A DNA stretch of 64,000 nucleotides, taken from contig NC_089394.1 in NCBI RefSeq assembly GCF_003171515.1, positions 1,116,001 through 1,180,000 of the forward strand, in the 5' to 3' direction. The notes beneath the pieces were generated by a model. The model did not search any database. It worked only from the letters and a program-made list of their open reading frames with translations, and was not told the origin of the DNA. The DNA is from Pyrenophora tritici-repentis. Lineage: Eukaryota > Ascomycota > Dothideomycetes > Pleosporales > Pleosporaceae. Both the position numbers and the translations under genes were made by a program. How positions within the stretch are numbered: position 1 is the stretch's first letter; every line of letters starts with the position of its first letter. This document shows positions 19,521 through 29,088 of the stretch, piece after piece.

Positions 19521-19923
19521 TAGCGCGTAGTTTTCTCCATTTCCTCCAAGCGTCAGTCTTTAGTACGTTACTCACAGGTTCCCATGTCGGTTCAGTATAG
19601 TCCACCCACTTCACATATGCCTCCTTGATTTCTTTCCCTCCCTGCCTTGTTGTGCGTTCGCCCAGAATACGTTCAACCAGCCATAGCTCGTCTCCATCTA
19701 CAAGTATAGGCCCTGGCTGAGTGTCTCCAACCTTCTGCGATGGGAGAGAGTCGTTAGGCGCGTAGCGAAGCAGGTCTACGTGGAAGACAGGATGGATCTT
19801 CCCCGGAACGTCAAGTTGATAAGAGTGGGAGTTGACCTGCCTCAAGACTTTGTACTTTCCATGCAACCAGTCTAGCTTCTTGGAAGGTCGTGTTGTCTTC
19901 ACGTTTCTAAGGTTCAAAAACAC
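19501..19923 (-). pseudogene. Gypsy integrase C-terminus with chromodomain
   Basis: It contains the integrase C-terminal beta domain (KLDWLHGKYKVLRQVNSHSY) and a chromodomain (LVERILGERTTRQG, then AYVKWVDYTEPTWEP). Chromodomains in this position direct chromovirus integration to modified histones. The frame ends at the LTR border. It is joined to integrase only across a frameshift. Confidence 0.88.
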
Positions 19924-19966
19924 CCAGTCTCCCTCCTTGTATTGGGGCGCTGCTGTTCTTGTCTTG

Positions 19967-20896
19967 TTAGCTTGATGTTGCTGTTTCTCTTGTGTTATCG
20001 CGATCGCAGCTTGGGCCCACTCTGTTGCGTCTTGGAGTCTTTTTAAGGAAGCCTTCTGCCAGTGCTTCGCCGTCTCTCTTTGGTCGGTCCTGAATAGTTC
20101 GATCCTCTACCAGCTGAATGGGTTCATTGTGATATCCGTGCATAAAATAGAAGGGGCTTAGGCCAGTAGATGAGGCCTCGCGATTGTTGATTGCTCCCAT
20201 AACGATAGGTAAAAGTGCTAGCCAATTTTCTTGCGTGTAGGTGGCCCAGATTCGAATCATCTTCTCAATCTCTTGGTTCATTCGCTCTGTTGCACCATCG
20301 GTTTGCGGATGATAGGCAGTCGACAGGCGTTGCTCAACGCTGAGGAGTTTACAGAAATGCCTCCAAAGATCGCTGACGAATTGTGGTCCTCTATCGCTCG
20401 TAATTGCCGTTGGAATACCATGAATAGGGTAATGCCGTTCTAAAAGCCGTTGTGCTACTGCTTCTGCCGAGATATCGTGCATGCCTTCCAGTTCAACTCC
20501 CTTTGTCAGCCGATCAGTGACCACCATGCAGTTCGTTGCGTCATCGCGTCCAGATGGCGGCAAGTCCGTAATAAAATCGATTGAAAGTTCTCCCCATATA
20601 CGTTCTGGGATCGGTAGCGGTTTAAGGAGGCCCTTCTTTGTCTCTCTCCATATCGTATTCCTCCCGCAAATCTCGCAGTTACGGACAAAGCGTCGCACGT
20701 CGCTTGCTACACCTGACCAGAAGAACTGCCTTGATAAGATTGAGTAGGTAAGATCTCGTCCAGGATGGCCGGTGATATGCGAGTCGTGAATATTTTGAAT
20801 AATTCGTGTGCGAAGTGGTTCGCAGTCAGGGATCCATATCCGGTCTCGAAATCGCAACAGGCCTCTCTCGTCCAGGGTGCATTCTGCTATACTCAC
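19967..20896 (-). pseudogene. Gypsy integrase core
   Basis: Integrase with an HHCC zinc-binding region (IHDSHITGHPGRD then CEICGR) and a D,D,E core (SIDFITDLP, SDRGPQFVSD, ATERMNQEIEKM). It is in frame with the preceding RNase H segment but separated by one TAG. It loses frame near its end (after AEGFLKK), where an A5 run suggests a one-base indel. The proper frame then continues into the chromodomain segment. Confidence 0.9.
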
Positions 20897-20908
20897 TGAC
20901 TTCTCCTT

Positions 20909-23137
20909 CTAAAGTTTGGTAGGGAGGTTCCGCTCCTTGTTTGCTACCAGCGTAGTGAGCTCCTGATAAAGCTCATCCTCTTGGCGGCTTCGGTGCCAGA
21001 GATTTTGCATGTCCTGGTCCTCAAACATGCGTATCTCTTCTGTGAAGTCAATCTCCTCGGACGACAGGGACTGGATTTGAACACTCTGCAAGTGCTTGCT
21101 CTGGAAAAGACGGATAAATCGAGACCGTATTCGTTCATCGTCGTAGTTGGCGGGTAGGTCTTGTTCTCGTCGTGACAGGGCGTCAGGTTTTCCCATAGTC
21201 TTTCCAGGTTTCCATTCCAGGGAGAAGTCGAATCGTGAGAGAAACTCTGACCAACGTACTTGTCTTTCAGACAGCTGTCGTTCGCGGTAGAAGTATTGAA
21301 GGTTCTTGTGGTCCGTCAGAACTGTGAACTTCCTAACCATACGTAGTTCAGGAGCCCATGCTTCTAAGCAACGAACAATAGCTAGAAGCTCCTTGTCATG
21401 AATTGGATAATTGGCCTCTGTTGGTGAGTGCTTCTTTGAGTAGTAGGCAACGGGTTGCCAGTTGTTGTTCTTGTCCTTCTGCAGCAATAGGCCGCCAGTT
21501 GCATGTCCTGAGGAGTCGGCTTCTACCAAGGTGTCCTTCTCTGGATCAAAATGGCCGAGTATTGGTGCTGTAATGAGAAGTTCCTTAATCGTTTCAAATG
21601 CTTGATTGCAAGCCTCGTCCCAATGAAAAACCATCTCTTTCTTAGTTAGGTTGATAAGCGGTTCAGCAATGTCCGAGAAGTTTGGTATAAAAACTCGGTA
21701 AAAGTTGGCAAAACCAATAAATGCTCGGATAGCCTTAACTGACGTTGGTGTAGCCCATTCGCGGATTGCGATAATCTTTTCAGGATCAACTCGAATGCCC
21801 ACTTCTGCTTCCACAATGTACCCGAGGTATTTGACTCGTTTAGTCTCGAACTCGCACTTGTCGATATCAATCTGCAGTCCAGCGTCTATAAGGCGTTGAA
21901 GAACCTTTCCAACCTTCTCTCTGTGATCCTGAAGCGATCCTGACGAGTAGATTAAGATGTCGTCAACGTAGGCTGAAACAAAGTCGTCAAGGTAATCCTG
22001 TAGAACACCATTTACGTAGCGTTGAAATGCGGCTGGTGCTCCTGTTAGTCCGAAGGGAGCAACCCGCCATTCGAATAGGCCGTATCTTGTTCGGAAAGCT
22101 GTCTTCCATTCTTCTCCTTTGGCCACACGGATCTTGTGGAAGGCTGCGATAACGTCAAGTTTTGTGAACCATTTAGCTTTAGCTACATTTCTCAGTGTTT
22201 CTGTGAATAGAGGCAGAGGGTAACGGTCCTTCCTGGTGATGTTGTTCAAGCCTCGGTAGTCAACGCAAAATCGGATGCCCCCTCCTGGCTTTTTGACCAT
22301 CAGGACGGGTGCAGCTGCGGGAGAGTTACTTGCGCGGATAAAATCCTTGTCTAACAGCTCGGTGAGAGTTTTCCTAAGCACTAGTAACTCTTCTCGGCTC
22401 ATGCCGTAGAGCGGACCCCATGGAATGGTCTTCTCGTTTCCGTCTTGATCCTTTTCAATCTCAATGTGGAGATCAACGCCTTTACGATGTGGGGGAAGTT
22501 TCTCAGCTAGGAAATGGTCGAAAGCCTTCAGCCATTGGTGGTACTGGGGTGGGAGCTTCGTCTTTGGATCGGATCGTTTGCGCGGTTTCAAAGCTTTCTC
22601 AATGTCGGCGATGGAAACAGCGAACAGTCCAGTGTCGAGCGCAATACCGTCTCCTTTGTTCTTCCTACGGCTTCTTCTCACCTCCGCCATGAATGCGGAA
22701 GCCATCACCTGAGTAGCCTTCATTAGTGGTGGCTTGTATGACGCTTTCTTGTGGTTCCATGCGCGGATGTTTGACGCGCCGATATCTAGGCAGCCTTGTT
22801 TGGCCGAAATTGTGACGTCGGCATCTTCTAACCAGGGCTTTCCTAGGATCACGTCGTAAGTTAGGCCAGGTACAACGTAGAAGAAGACGCGTTTCTGCTG
22901 GTGGCCGTCTATGTCTATCGAGGCGTAAGTAACTGTATCTAGGACAGTACTTGGTTCTGCGTTCTTCCCAGCTGCTTCCTCTAGCTGGCGCGGGGCTATC
23001 TTGATTGATGGCAGTCTCAGAGATCGAAAGAGTTGTTCATTAATGGCAGAATAGCAAAGGCAACCTGAGTCAACAAGTCCAGTGACAAAGTCAGTTCCAT
23101 TAAGTCTAACGTCCAGTACAAAGGGATCGCTATCCAT
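20909..23137 (-). CDS. Gypsy Pol: protease, reverse transcriptase, RNase H (742 aa)
   Basis: Replication enzymes of the element. The protease motif is GLVDSGCLCYSAIN near residue 20. RT motifs are FCVDYRGLN, GLTGAPAAFQRYVNG and the catalytic YVDDILIYS. RNase H residues lie in VEADSSGHATGG, HDKELLAIVR and VLTDHKNLQYF. The first Met listed is at 23137. The reading frame is open from just after the gag stop (23185), so it may be made by readthrough. A TAG at 20909-20911 separates it from integrase in the same frame. Confidence 0.93.
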   Translation of the reverse strand: MDSDPFVLDVRLNGTDFVTGLVDSGCLCYSAINEQLFRSLRLPSIKIAPRQLEEAAGKNAEPSTVLDTVTYASIDIDGHQQKRVFFYVVPGLTYDVILGKPWLEDADVTISAKQGCLDIGASNIRAWNHKKASYKPPLMKATQVMASAFMAEVRRSRRKNKGDGIALDTGLFAVSIADIEKALKPRKRSDPKTKLPPQYHQWLKAFDHFLAEKLPPHRKGVDLHIEIEKDQDGNEKTIPWGPLYGMSREELLVLRKTLTELLDKDFIRASNSPAAAPVLMVKKPGGGIRFCVDYRGLNNITRKDRYPLPLFTETLRNVAKAKWFTKLDVIAAFHKIRVAKGEEWKTAFRTRYGLFEWRVAPFGLTGAPAAFQRYVNGVLQDYLDDFVSAYVDDILIYSSGSLQDHREKVGKVLQRLIDAGLQIDIDKCEFETKRVKYLGYIVEAEVGIRVDPEKIIAIREWATPTSVKAIRAFIGFANFYRVFIPNFSDIAEPLINLTKKEMVFHWDEACNQAFETIKELLITAPILGHFDPEKDTLVEADSSGHATGGLLLQKDKNNNWQPVAYYSKKHSPTEANYPIHDKELLAIVRCLEAWAPELRMVRKFTVLTDHKNLQYFYRERQLSERQVRWSEFLSRFDFSLEWKPGKTMGKPDALSRREQDLPANYDDERIRSRFIRLFQSKHLQSVQIQSLSSEEIDFTEEIRMFEDQDMQNLWHRSRQEDELYQELTTLVANKERNLPTKL

Positions 23138-23185
23138 CTTTTGCTTTCCGGTCTCTTTCCATTCTTTCTGAGCTGCCGCGTGTTC

Positions 23186-24382
23186 CTATTGCTCTGCTTC
23201 GGAGTCTTCTGGATCTTCCTCCTCTACAGCTGCCTTGGTGACCACAGTACTCTTTGCTGTCTTGACGCTAACGTGAGTTGGTCGTAGAGCGGCTGCTAAC
23301 GGGCATGTAGCTATTCGGCAATTGTTGCGGCCGCATCGGAGGCAGCGTCGTTCCTGGCGTCGAGCATCGATTTCCTCTTGGTTGACCCATTTTGCTCGTT
23401 TTCCAATAAGTTCTCGGTCTTCGGGACGCCTAGATGGATATCCATTCATGTTGGTCTTGCCGCGGAGGCCGACAGCGTTCACTTGGGTAGTTGTAGGCTG
23501 CGTAGGTTCCCATTCCATCATGTCTTCAGGGGAAGCTGCTGTGAGAGTGGCATTATTCGATTTTGCTGGTGGTTCATAGGTTGGTGCATTTTCAGCAGTT
23601 CGGCTACCGTAACGACGGGTTGTTTTCGTCCATTGGCCGAACAACTCCATGTCGTTGCTAAGATCTACACACTTCTGAGCGAACCTTGCGTATGTGCTTG
23701 TTTCTGTCCCTGATGTACCAACAAGCCTATCCTTTATCCTACCACTTAATGCATTTCGTAAGTAGGATATCTTCGTATGCTCAGGCCAGCTTTCTGCGTC
23801 AGCGTTGGCCATCTCTTTCTCAAACCGTGGATAGAAGGAAATAAACGTCTCGTCGTCCTTCTGGCGTATAGAGTAGAGGTTCTGAATGGCTTTCTCCTTC
23901 CGATTTCGTTCGCCGTAGAGGAGTTCAAGGCGGTCAAGCAGCTTGAAAGGGTTTGGCGATTCTTCTTTAACTTGTATCTCGTAGTATGTTGTAACGTTGG
24001 TTTTCGCTGCCCCATCAAGACGCATGTAGACGTAGCGTAGCTGAGCTTTTAGGCTTCCAATAGCTTGCGCGTCTTCTTCGATCTTGCCCTCCATCTCTAG
24101 CTTCCATCCTCGCCATTGTGATTTGTTTCCACCAAACGTAGGCGGGTGGGGTAAGCTGTGCCGCGGCTTTGGGGTTATAGGCACAGATGTGTTCGAAGTC
24201 TCGGAGGTTGGCGTTGGATCAGTGGTGGCGTCTGTATTGTGACCAGGCGTTTGAGGTAGCTCGTGCGATGGTGCTTCCAGCCTCTCCATCCTAGTGCTCA
24301 TGTCTTCAAGTCTCTGTAGTAGCGACTGTAACAGCTGGTTCGAATCGTTCGTCGTCATGTCAGTATCCCCGGGGGAGCTCAT
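23186..24382 (-). CDS. Gypsy Gag polyprotein (398 aa)
   Basis: This is the structural protein of the retrotransposon particle. After an N-terminal region with a coiled-coil-like stretch (LLQRLEDMSTRMERLE) it has a Gag core around PPTFGGNKSQWRGWKLEME and a zinc knuckle near the C-terminus (CLRCGRNNCRIATC, an atypical CCHC/CCCC arrangement). The tail is acidic. The frame ends with CAA-TAG-GAA, and the pol frame continues in phase with no shift. Confidence 0.92.
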   Translation of the reverse strand: MSSPGDTDMTTNDSNQLLQSLLQRLEDMSTRMERLEAPSHELPQTPGHNTDATTDPTPTSETSNTSVPITPKPRHSLPHPPTFGGNKSQWRGWKLEMEGKIEEDAQAIGSLKAQLRYVYMRLDGAAKTNVTTYYEIQVKEESPNPFKLLDRLELLYGERNRKEKAIQNLYSIRQKDDETFISFYPRFEKEMANADAESWPEHTKISYLRNALSGRIKDRLVGTSGTETSTYARFAQKCVDLSNDMELFGQWTKTTRRYGSRTAENAPTYEPPAKSNNATLTAASPEDMMEWEPTQPTTTQVNAVGLRGKTNMNGYPSRRPEDRELIGKRAKWVNQEEIDARRQERRCLRCGRNNCRIATCPLAAALRPTHVSVKTAKSTVVTKAAVEEEDPEDSEAEQ

Positions 24383-24399
24383 TATAGCGGTGCTTTGGT

Positions 24400-24498
24400 T
24401 GCTGCGTGTTCTGCGTGTTCTGCGTATTCTGCGTATTCTGCGTATTCTGCGTGTTCTGCGTGTTCTGCGTGTTCTGCGTATTCTGCGTGTTCTTCTTG
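24400..24498 (-). repeat. 9-bp minisatellite in the Gypsy leader
   Basis: About ten tandem copies of a 9-bp unit, CTGCGTGTT or CTGCGTATT on the plus strand, lie between the primer-binding site and the gag ATG at 24382. Confidence 0.9.
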
Positions 24499-24510
24499 AT
24501 CTTGACTGTA
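24499..24510 (-). other. Gypsy primer-binding site, self-complementary type
   Basis: In the sense direction the 12 bases following the 5' LTR read TACAGTCAAGAT. Their exact complement, ATCTTGACTGTA, occurs inside the LTR itself at 24573-24562 (sense). Pairing continues after one mismatch. This matches the self-priming scheme known from Tf1/sushi chromoviruses, in which the 5' end of the transcript serves as primer. I saw no obvious tRNA 3' end match. Confidence 0.8.
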
Positions 24511-24698
24511 TGTGAACGGTCTGTAGGGACTGTATTCCAGCTACCTAGTCCAGATGCTATTTACAGTCAAGATGAAGAAAGAAGGTAAGACGCAAGCGGC
24601 GAGCCTGCTTTGTTTGGGTTGGCGCACGGCCCTCACGTTGCCGGGGAAGCGACTAGGCTAGCAGCCTAGTCATGTGACTCGAGGCTCAGCCCGTTACA
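24511..24698 (-). repeat. Gypsy 5' LTR (188 bp)
   Basis: This is the upstream LTR in the sense of the minus-strand element. It contains, in sense orientation at about 24573-24562, a segment complementary to the primer-binding site next to the LTR (24499-24510). That places the start of R there if the element self-primes. Confidence 0.95.
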
Positions 24699-25183
24699 AG
24701 TATAGGGACCGGCTCGCCCCGTAGGTCAAAAAGTGCGAGATAGGCCTTCCGTACGAGGCTGCGTCTGTGGAGAGCGGGGTCGTCATGACCGTTGATGGCC
24801 CCACTTTCTTTCAAAAGCCATCGTGGAGATTCTGCGTGCGCAGGTCAGTTCTGCACAAATCGCATATAGTAGACTCGTGGAAAATATTTACCAGGTGAGA
24901 ACAAAATCAATGAGAGTAAGAGCAGTGCAGGTATTATTATTATTATTATATTTCCATTAGAGTCCTGTATCAGTCGGTGACTATGTAGGACTTTGGCTAA
25001 GCCGTTCTATGTATGATGGTCGTTGTGGAGTTTCTATGGGTCTTGTACAATTTGGGTGGTGTTTTGCGTACTCCAATTTCAGAGCTAGTCTTCCATTGGC
25101 GCGGGTGCTAAAGAGCAGTGTGGTGAATAGAAAGAGATGTAGCAGCGGGCTCTTTTAGATAAGGAAATATTGTTTTTGTAGTT

Positions 25184-28009
25184 TTATACAGTGTCTGTCT
25201 GTTCGGTGGTTTGCCCAAGGTGCCATTTTCTCGTGCCAATCCTAGTACTTGCAATAAAGGCTAGAGTAGCTTTGATGCCTGTCTTTGTTTGGAGGAGGAG
25301 TGGGAGGGTGATGGGTCTGTGTGGTATTGCTTCTTTGAGTGTATTTCGATGTGTTTTGTACTGTTTGCAATCTAGAAGTAGATGCTGTGGTGTTTGTGGT
25401 TTGTAGCATATACATAGATTGCAGTCTCTCTTGTTGAATCTCTTAAGGTAGGAGTTGAAGTATCCATGTCCTAGCTTGAGTGAGTAGAACGCGCTCGAGA
25501 TTTCTCTTGGTGTTCCCTTCGGGACTTTGATTGTTGTATGTGTGTTGAGCTTGAAGATCCTTGAGTAGGAGCTTCTGTTTTTGGTGGGCCTGTCGGTATA
25601 CCTCTTGTACTCCATCAGTTGTTCTGTTTTTTGTATTTTGTTGATTTCTGTGCCTAAGTAGGCTAGGCTCGCTGTGGTCGATGTTGTTGGTCTCTCTTTA
25701 GCTGCTTCCTTTGCTAGCGTGTCGGCTTTTTCGTTGCCCTTGACGTCGTTATGTCCTGGGGCCCACTGCAGGTGGATCGATGCTTTCTTTGTCGTTATTC
25801 TCTTTGCAGCTCTGATGCATCTTAGTAGCCACTGTTGTCCCGGGTTGTCCGATAGGCAGACTCCGCAACAATCAATCGATCGACATGATTGATTCCTATA
25901 TAGGTTAAAGAGTTACTTTATTAGGCAGCCTTTAACCTAGATAGGAATCAATCATGCCGATCCGATTGATTGTTGCGGAGTCTGCCGATAGGTTGTTAAG
26001 CCTATGGATTGCTGCTTGGTTGTCTGCGTATACGTAGATCTCTTGGCCTTCTTGTGCCACTGTAGCCGCGTGTTCAAATGCCTGTGCTATCCCCTCTAGT
26101 TCACCGTTGTAGACTAGTTGGGAGCATCCAATGTTTGTCTTTTGAGAAAAGGTTTCTTCGTGGGTGGAGCTGTACGCTACTACACCTACGCCGATCCCTA
26201 TTCCCTTGTCGTGTTGTGAGGCATCTGAGTAGATTGCGGTGAAGTTATCTCCGCTCCTTGATAGGATATAATCCGTGTGTGCAATTGCCTCTTCCTCTTT
26301 GCTCTTTTTTGATACAGTAACCTTGTAGTTAAGACTTTCCCATGGTCTGAACCTATATGGGATTATCTTTTCTACGCTATTGTTGTCTCTCTCTGGGATT
26401 GACTTAACAATAGTGTATAGTTGTCTATGCTGGTTTGGCTTTTTGTAGCTAGCTTTGTCTGTATTTGTGATCCTTGTAATTGCTTTCTGGATTGGGTGGT
26501 TGCTGGATAGCTGGTGTGCTCTAGACGCATACTTTCGGTTGTTGGTGTTGAGTCTAATTGCAGGTGACGTAAGTCCGGATTCAATGCTTGTTGGTAGGGA
26601 TGGTGACGTTCTAAACACTCCAATTATCTTTCTACACGCCAGGTTGTGCAGTGATTGTAGGAGGCTAGTGGCGTAGCTTTGGTTCTTCCAGTATATTTGT
26701 GATCCGTAGTCTGCAACGCTTGTGACGCATGCTAGGTATAGTTGTCGTACTGCTTTTGGGGAGAGTCCTCTTTCGATGTTGGCTAGTCTCCCTAGTCTAT
26801 AGAATGCTTTCCTTGCTTGGCTTACGCGTGTAGCAATATGTTCCTTGAAGGACAGTCTATTGTCTATGTGGATACCTAGCCATTTGATTGTGTCTTTCGG
26901 TTCTACAATGGTGTTGTCTGGAAGCTGTAGGCTTCTCTCTTTTCTCTCTTTCTTGGCGGTAAAGTGGATGAGCTCTGTCTTAGCTATATCGAACATAATC
27001 GCTAAGTTTTTCCCTCGGTGAGATAGTAGGCGGACTTGCTGTTCTAGTATTTTGACATTTTTCTTTAGCGATGTTGAGGATGTCGATAGAGATAGGTCGT
27101 CAATATAGGATAGGTTGAAGCTTTGTAGTCCTGGGAAGAGGTCTCTGGTGTAGATAAGAAAGAAGATTGGAGACACTGGGCTGCCTTGAGGTATCCCAGC
27201 TATTATCTCGGAGAATTCTTGTGTCTTATTGTCGAAGGAGAGTCTTAGCGATCTGTTTGAGAAGAAGGATTTTGTCCAAGCGATAAGACTAATTGGAAGG
27301 CCTAGCTTCTTAAGCGTTCGCAGGAATTGATTGTGTGAGACGTGGTCAAATGCTCCCTTTACGTCTAGGAAGATAGTTGATGTTATTTGGCCTTTCTGTT
27401 TCTGGTGCTGAATTTGGTCGATGAGTAGCATAGCTGCATCTATTGCAGATTTCTTGAGTCTACCCCCAATTTGGGTTGGGTGTAGTAGCTCTGTGATTTC
27501 TGCTAGATTGCTCAGCCTACTTGCGGTGATCCTCTCGTTAATCTTTCCTAAACAGCTTAATAGAGTGATAACTCTGTAGGCTTTTGGGATTGAATAGTCT
27601 GGTTTTGATGCCTTTTTAAGAACAGCTCCTGTAGCTTGTTTCCAGCATTTTGGGTGGTATCCATAGTTGAATAGGAGTGAGAAAGCTCTAAACATTGTTT
27701 GCGGTTGAGCTTTGTACGCGGCTGTGATTATGTCTTGTGTTATTGCATCTGGTCCTGGGGTGCTACTTTTGACTTGACTTGAGCATGCTCGTTCTAGTTC
27801 AGTCGTGGATAGTGCTGGCCAATCCCATCTCTTTTCCTGGTAGTTGGTGAATGTGGGCGCTTCGGTTATGGGCGGTGGTGGGAATAGCGTGTTGCGGAAC
27901 GCTTGGCATTTCTTGTCGAATGATGTTTCTCCTTGTATAGGTGGAATTCTTTCGACTTTGTTATCCTTTGTATATGCCATGGCTTTGTAGATTGACTGCG
28001 GGTCTTCCT
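25184..28009 (-). pseudogene. LINE ORF2 fragment: RT, RNase H, C-terminal zinc motif
   Basis: RT motifs are STPGPDAITQDII, IFLDVKGAFDHVSHN, IAGIPQGSPVSPIFFLIY and the catalytic YIDDLSLS (F/YxDD). RNase H residues are in AIYSDASQHDKG, YNGELEGIA and YVYADNQAAIH, continuing after the MITE with LQWAPGHNDVKGNEKAD. A Cys/His motif (CNLCICYKPQTPQHLLLDC) is near the C-terminus, ending at 25184. Apart from 5' truncation and the MITE at 25857, the frame is open. Confidence 0.9.
25857..25984. mobile_element. MITE family A (128 bp), copy 4, nested in the LINE
   Basis: Perfect 8-bp TSD CCGATAGG at 25849-25856 and 25985-25992, with the same 128-bp sequence as copy 3. It landed in the RNase H region of the LINE, so this MITE family moved after the LINE insertion. 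Confidence 0.95.
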
Positions 28010-29088
28010 GAGCAGTGCAGGTATAAAAGCCGCAATAAACATGTACCGCCAGCTCGCATGATGATCGAGCTGAGGACTGAGCTTATAGACACTCAAGTTG
28101 GCGATAGAGCCGGCGCACAGCCCAAAAGCAACGAACAATTGCCAAAACACGAGGAGGACACCACGGATGTTCTTCGGTGACGTTTCTGAAAGCAATATTG
28201 GCACTATCGATGCCTTACCTGCCATGCCTGCGCCCAGCAGGATCCTGAACCCTAACAGATGCTCCCATTTATGAACCGATGCAGATCCCACGACCGATAT
28301 AAGGCTGAAAATGCCCGCGAGACAAATTGCACCGCGGCGACCGAAGCGTGTTATCCTTGCGACAGGATCGGTGATGATTAGACCCAGGATAGCCCCACCG
28401 AAGAAGGGGACTCCGACTGTGACTCCGAGAAGCCACGTATTGGTTGTGAGTGGGATTGTGGATCCGTCTTTGCTAACGTCGAGATGTTTTCCGAGATCAT
28501 CCATGACGTTGATAGCAGCACCTCAGTCAAAATTAGTCTCGTAATTCTCAATTCCAAGTGATGAACCTACCTGCCATAGCAGCCTGGTCCCAACCCCTAT
28601 CATATGATTAGTCTCTTTCAATACTGAAAGGACGCCTTGGACTTACTGCGTCATTGCAGCGTAGATACAGGCTACTACCAAGAGCCGATGGAGTCTTGAG
28701 AGGTTTCTCAGTGTTTCTGTCTTGCTCCTTGTCCAAGCATTGTACAGCACATCAATTTCAAGTCTTGTGTATCTGTGTTTGCCTATGCGCAATTTTGTGC
28801 CGACACGGGCTTCCGGCGAAGACCTTACAATTTTTCTTAATCGAGGTTCGATGGAGGCTTGATGGCGGAGGGCAAGGACTCCCCGAACGAACTGATCTTG
28901 TTCGATGGGCAATTCATACTCATTGTGGAAGCGAATAGCATCTTGCTCCGTGACGCCATCAAGTGGGTAACTCGAGCCGACGCTGCTTAGTTAGCAGGTA
29001 GTACATGGGAACTTAGAGAAAGGATGTATTACTCAGCATCGTTCATGATGCGGATCGATTCAGGCTGTCCGCCTATAGGCACATCCAT

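Larger units (their letters stand above)
19313..24698 (-). mobile_element. Gypsy LTR retrotransposon, chromovirus type (5386 bp)
   Basis: The element has 188-bp LTRs that look identical by eye and a 5-bp TSD AGTAT (19308-19312 and 24699-24703). Gene order on the minus strand is Gag, protease, RT, RNase H, integrase, chromodomain, which defines a chromovirus. Identical LTRs mean a recent insertion, yet the pol frame carries one stop and one frameshift. Its host is the MFS transporter gene. Confidence 0.96.
24935..28009 (-). mobile_element. LINE (Tad1-like non-LTR retrotransposon), 5'-truncated
   Basis: A 15-bp TSD, GAGCAGTGCAGGTAT, flanks it at 24920-24934 and 28010-28024. The 3' end (left side) is a short (TAA)n-type tail next to the TSD, the hallmark of target-primed reverse transcription. 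Only the RT/RNase H part of ORF2 is present; ORF1 and the endonuclease are lost by 5' truncation. A family A MITE is nested at 25857-25984. Its host is the MFS gene. Confidence 0.92.
18549..29088 (-). pseudogene. MFS sugar transporter gene, split by Gypsy and LINE
   Basis: This was a 12-helix sugar porter of the major facilitator superfamily. Exons: 29033-29088 (ATG, MDVPIGGQ), 28647-28982, a 26-nt microexon 28571-28596 (GWDQAAMAG), and 28010-28521, which continues at 24892-24919 after the LINE. A further exon at 24699-24831 continues at 18549-19307 after the Gypsy. Introns are 28983-29032, 28597-28646, 28522-28570 and 24832-24891. Family signatures are GRRG after helix 2, the RGVLLVFWQL region, PESPRWLL after helix 6, and the SAEVFPLVNRELGMSLAVF region in helices 9-11. 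Counting TSDs once, the frame is open across both insertions (PALL to LLS at the LINE, PVPI to LVAGEL at the Gypsy). The C-terminus is cut by hAT-epsilon. It is certainly non-functional now. Confidence 0.85.
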
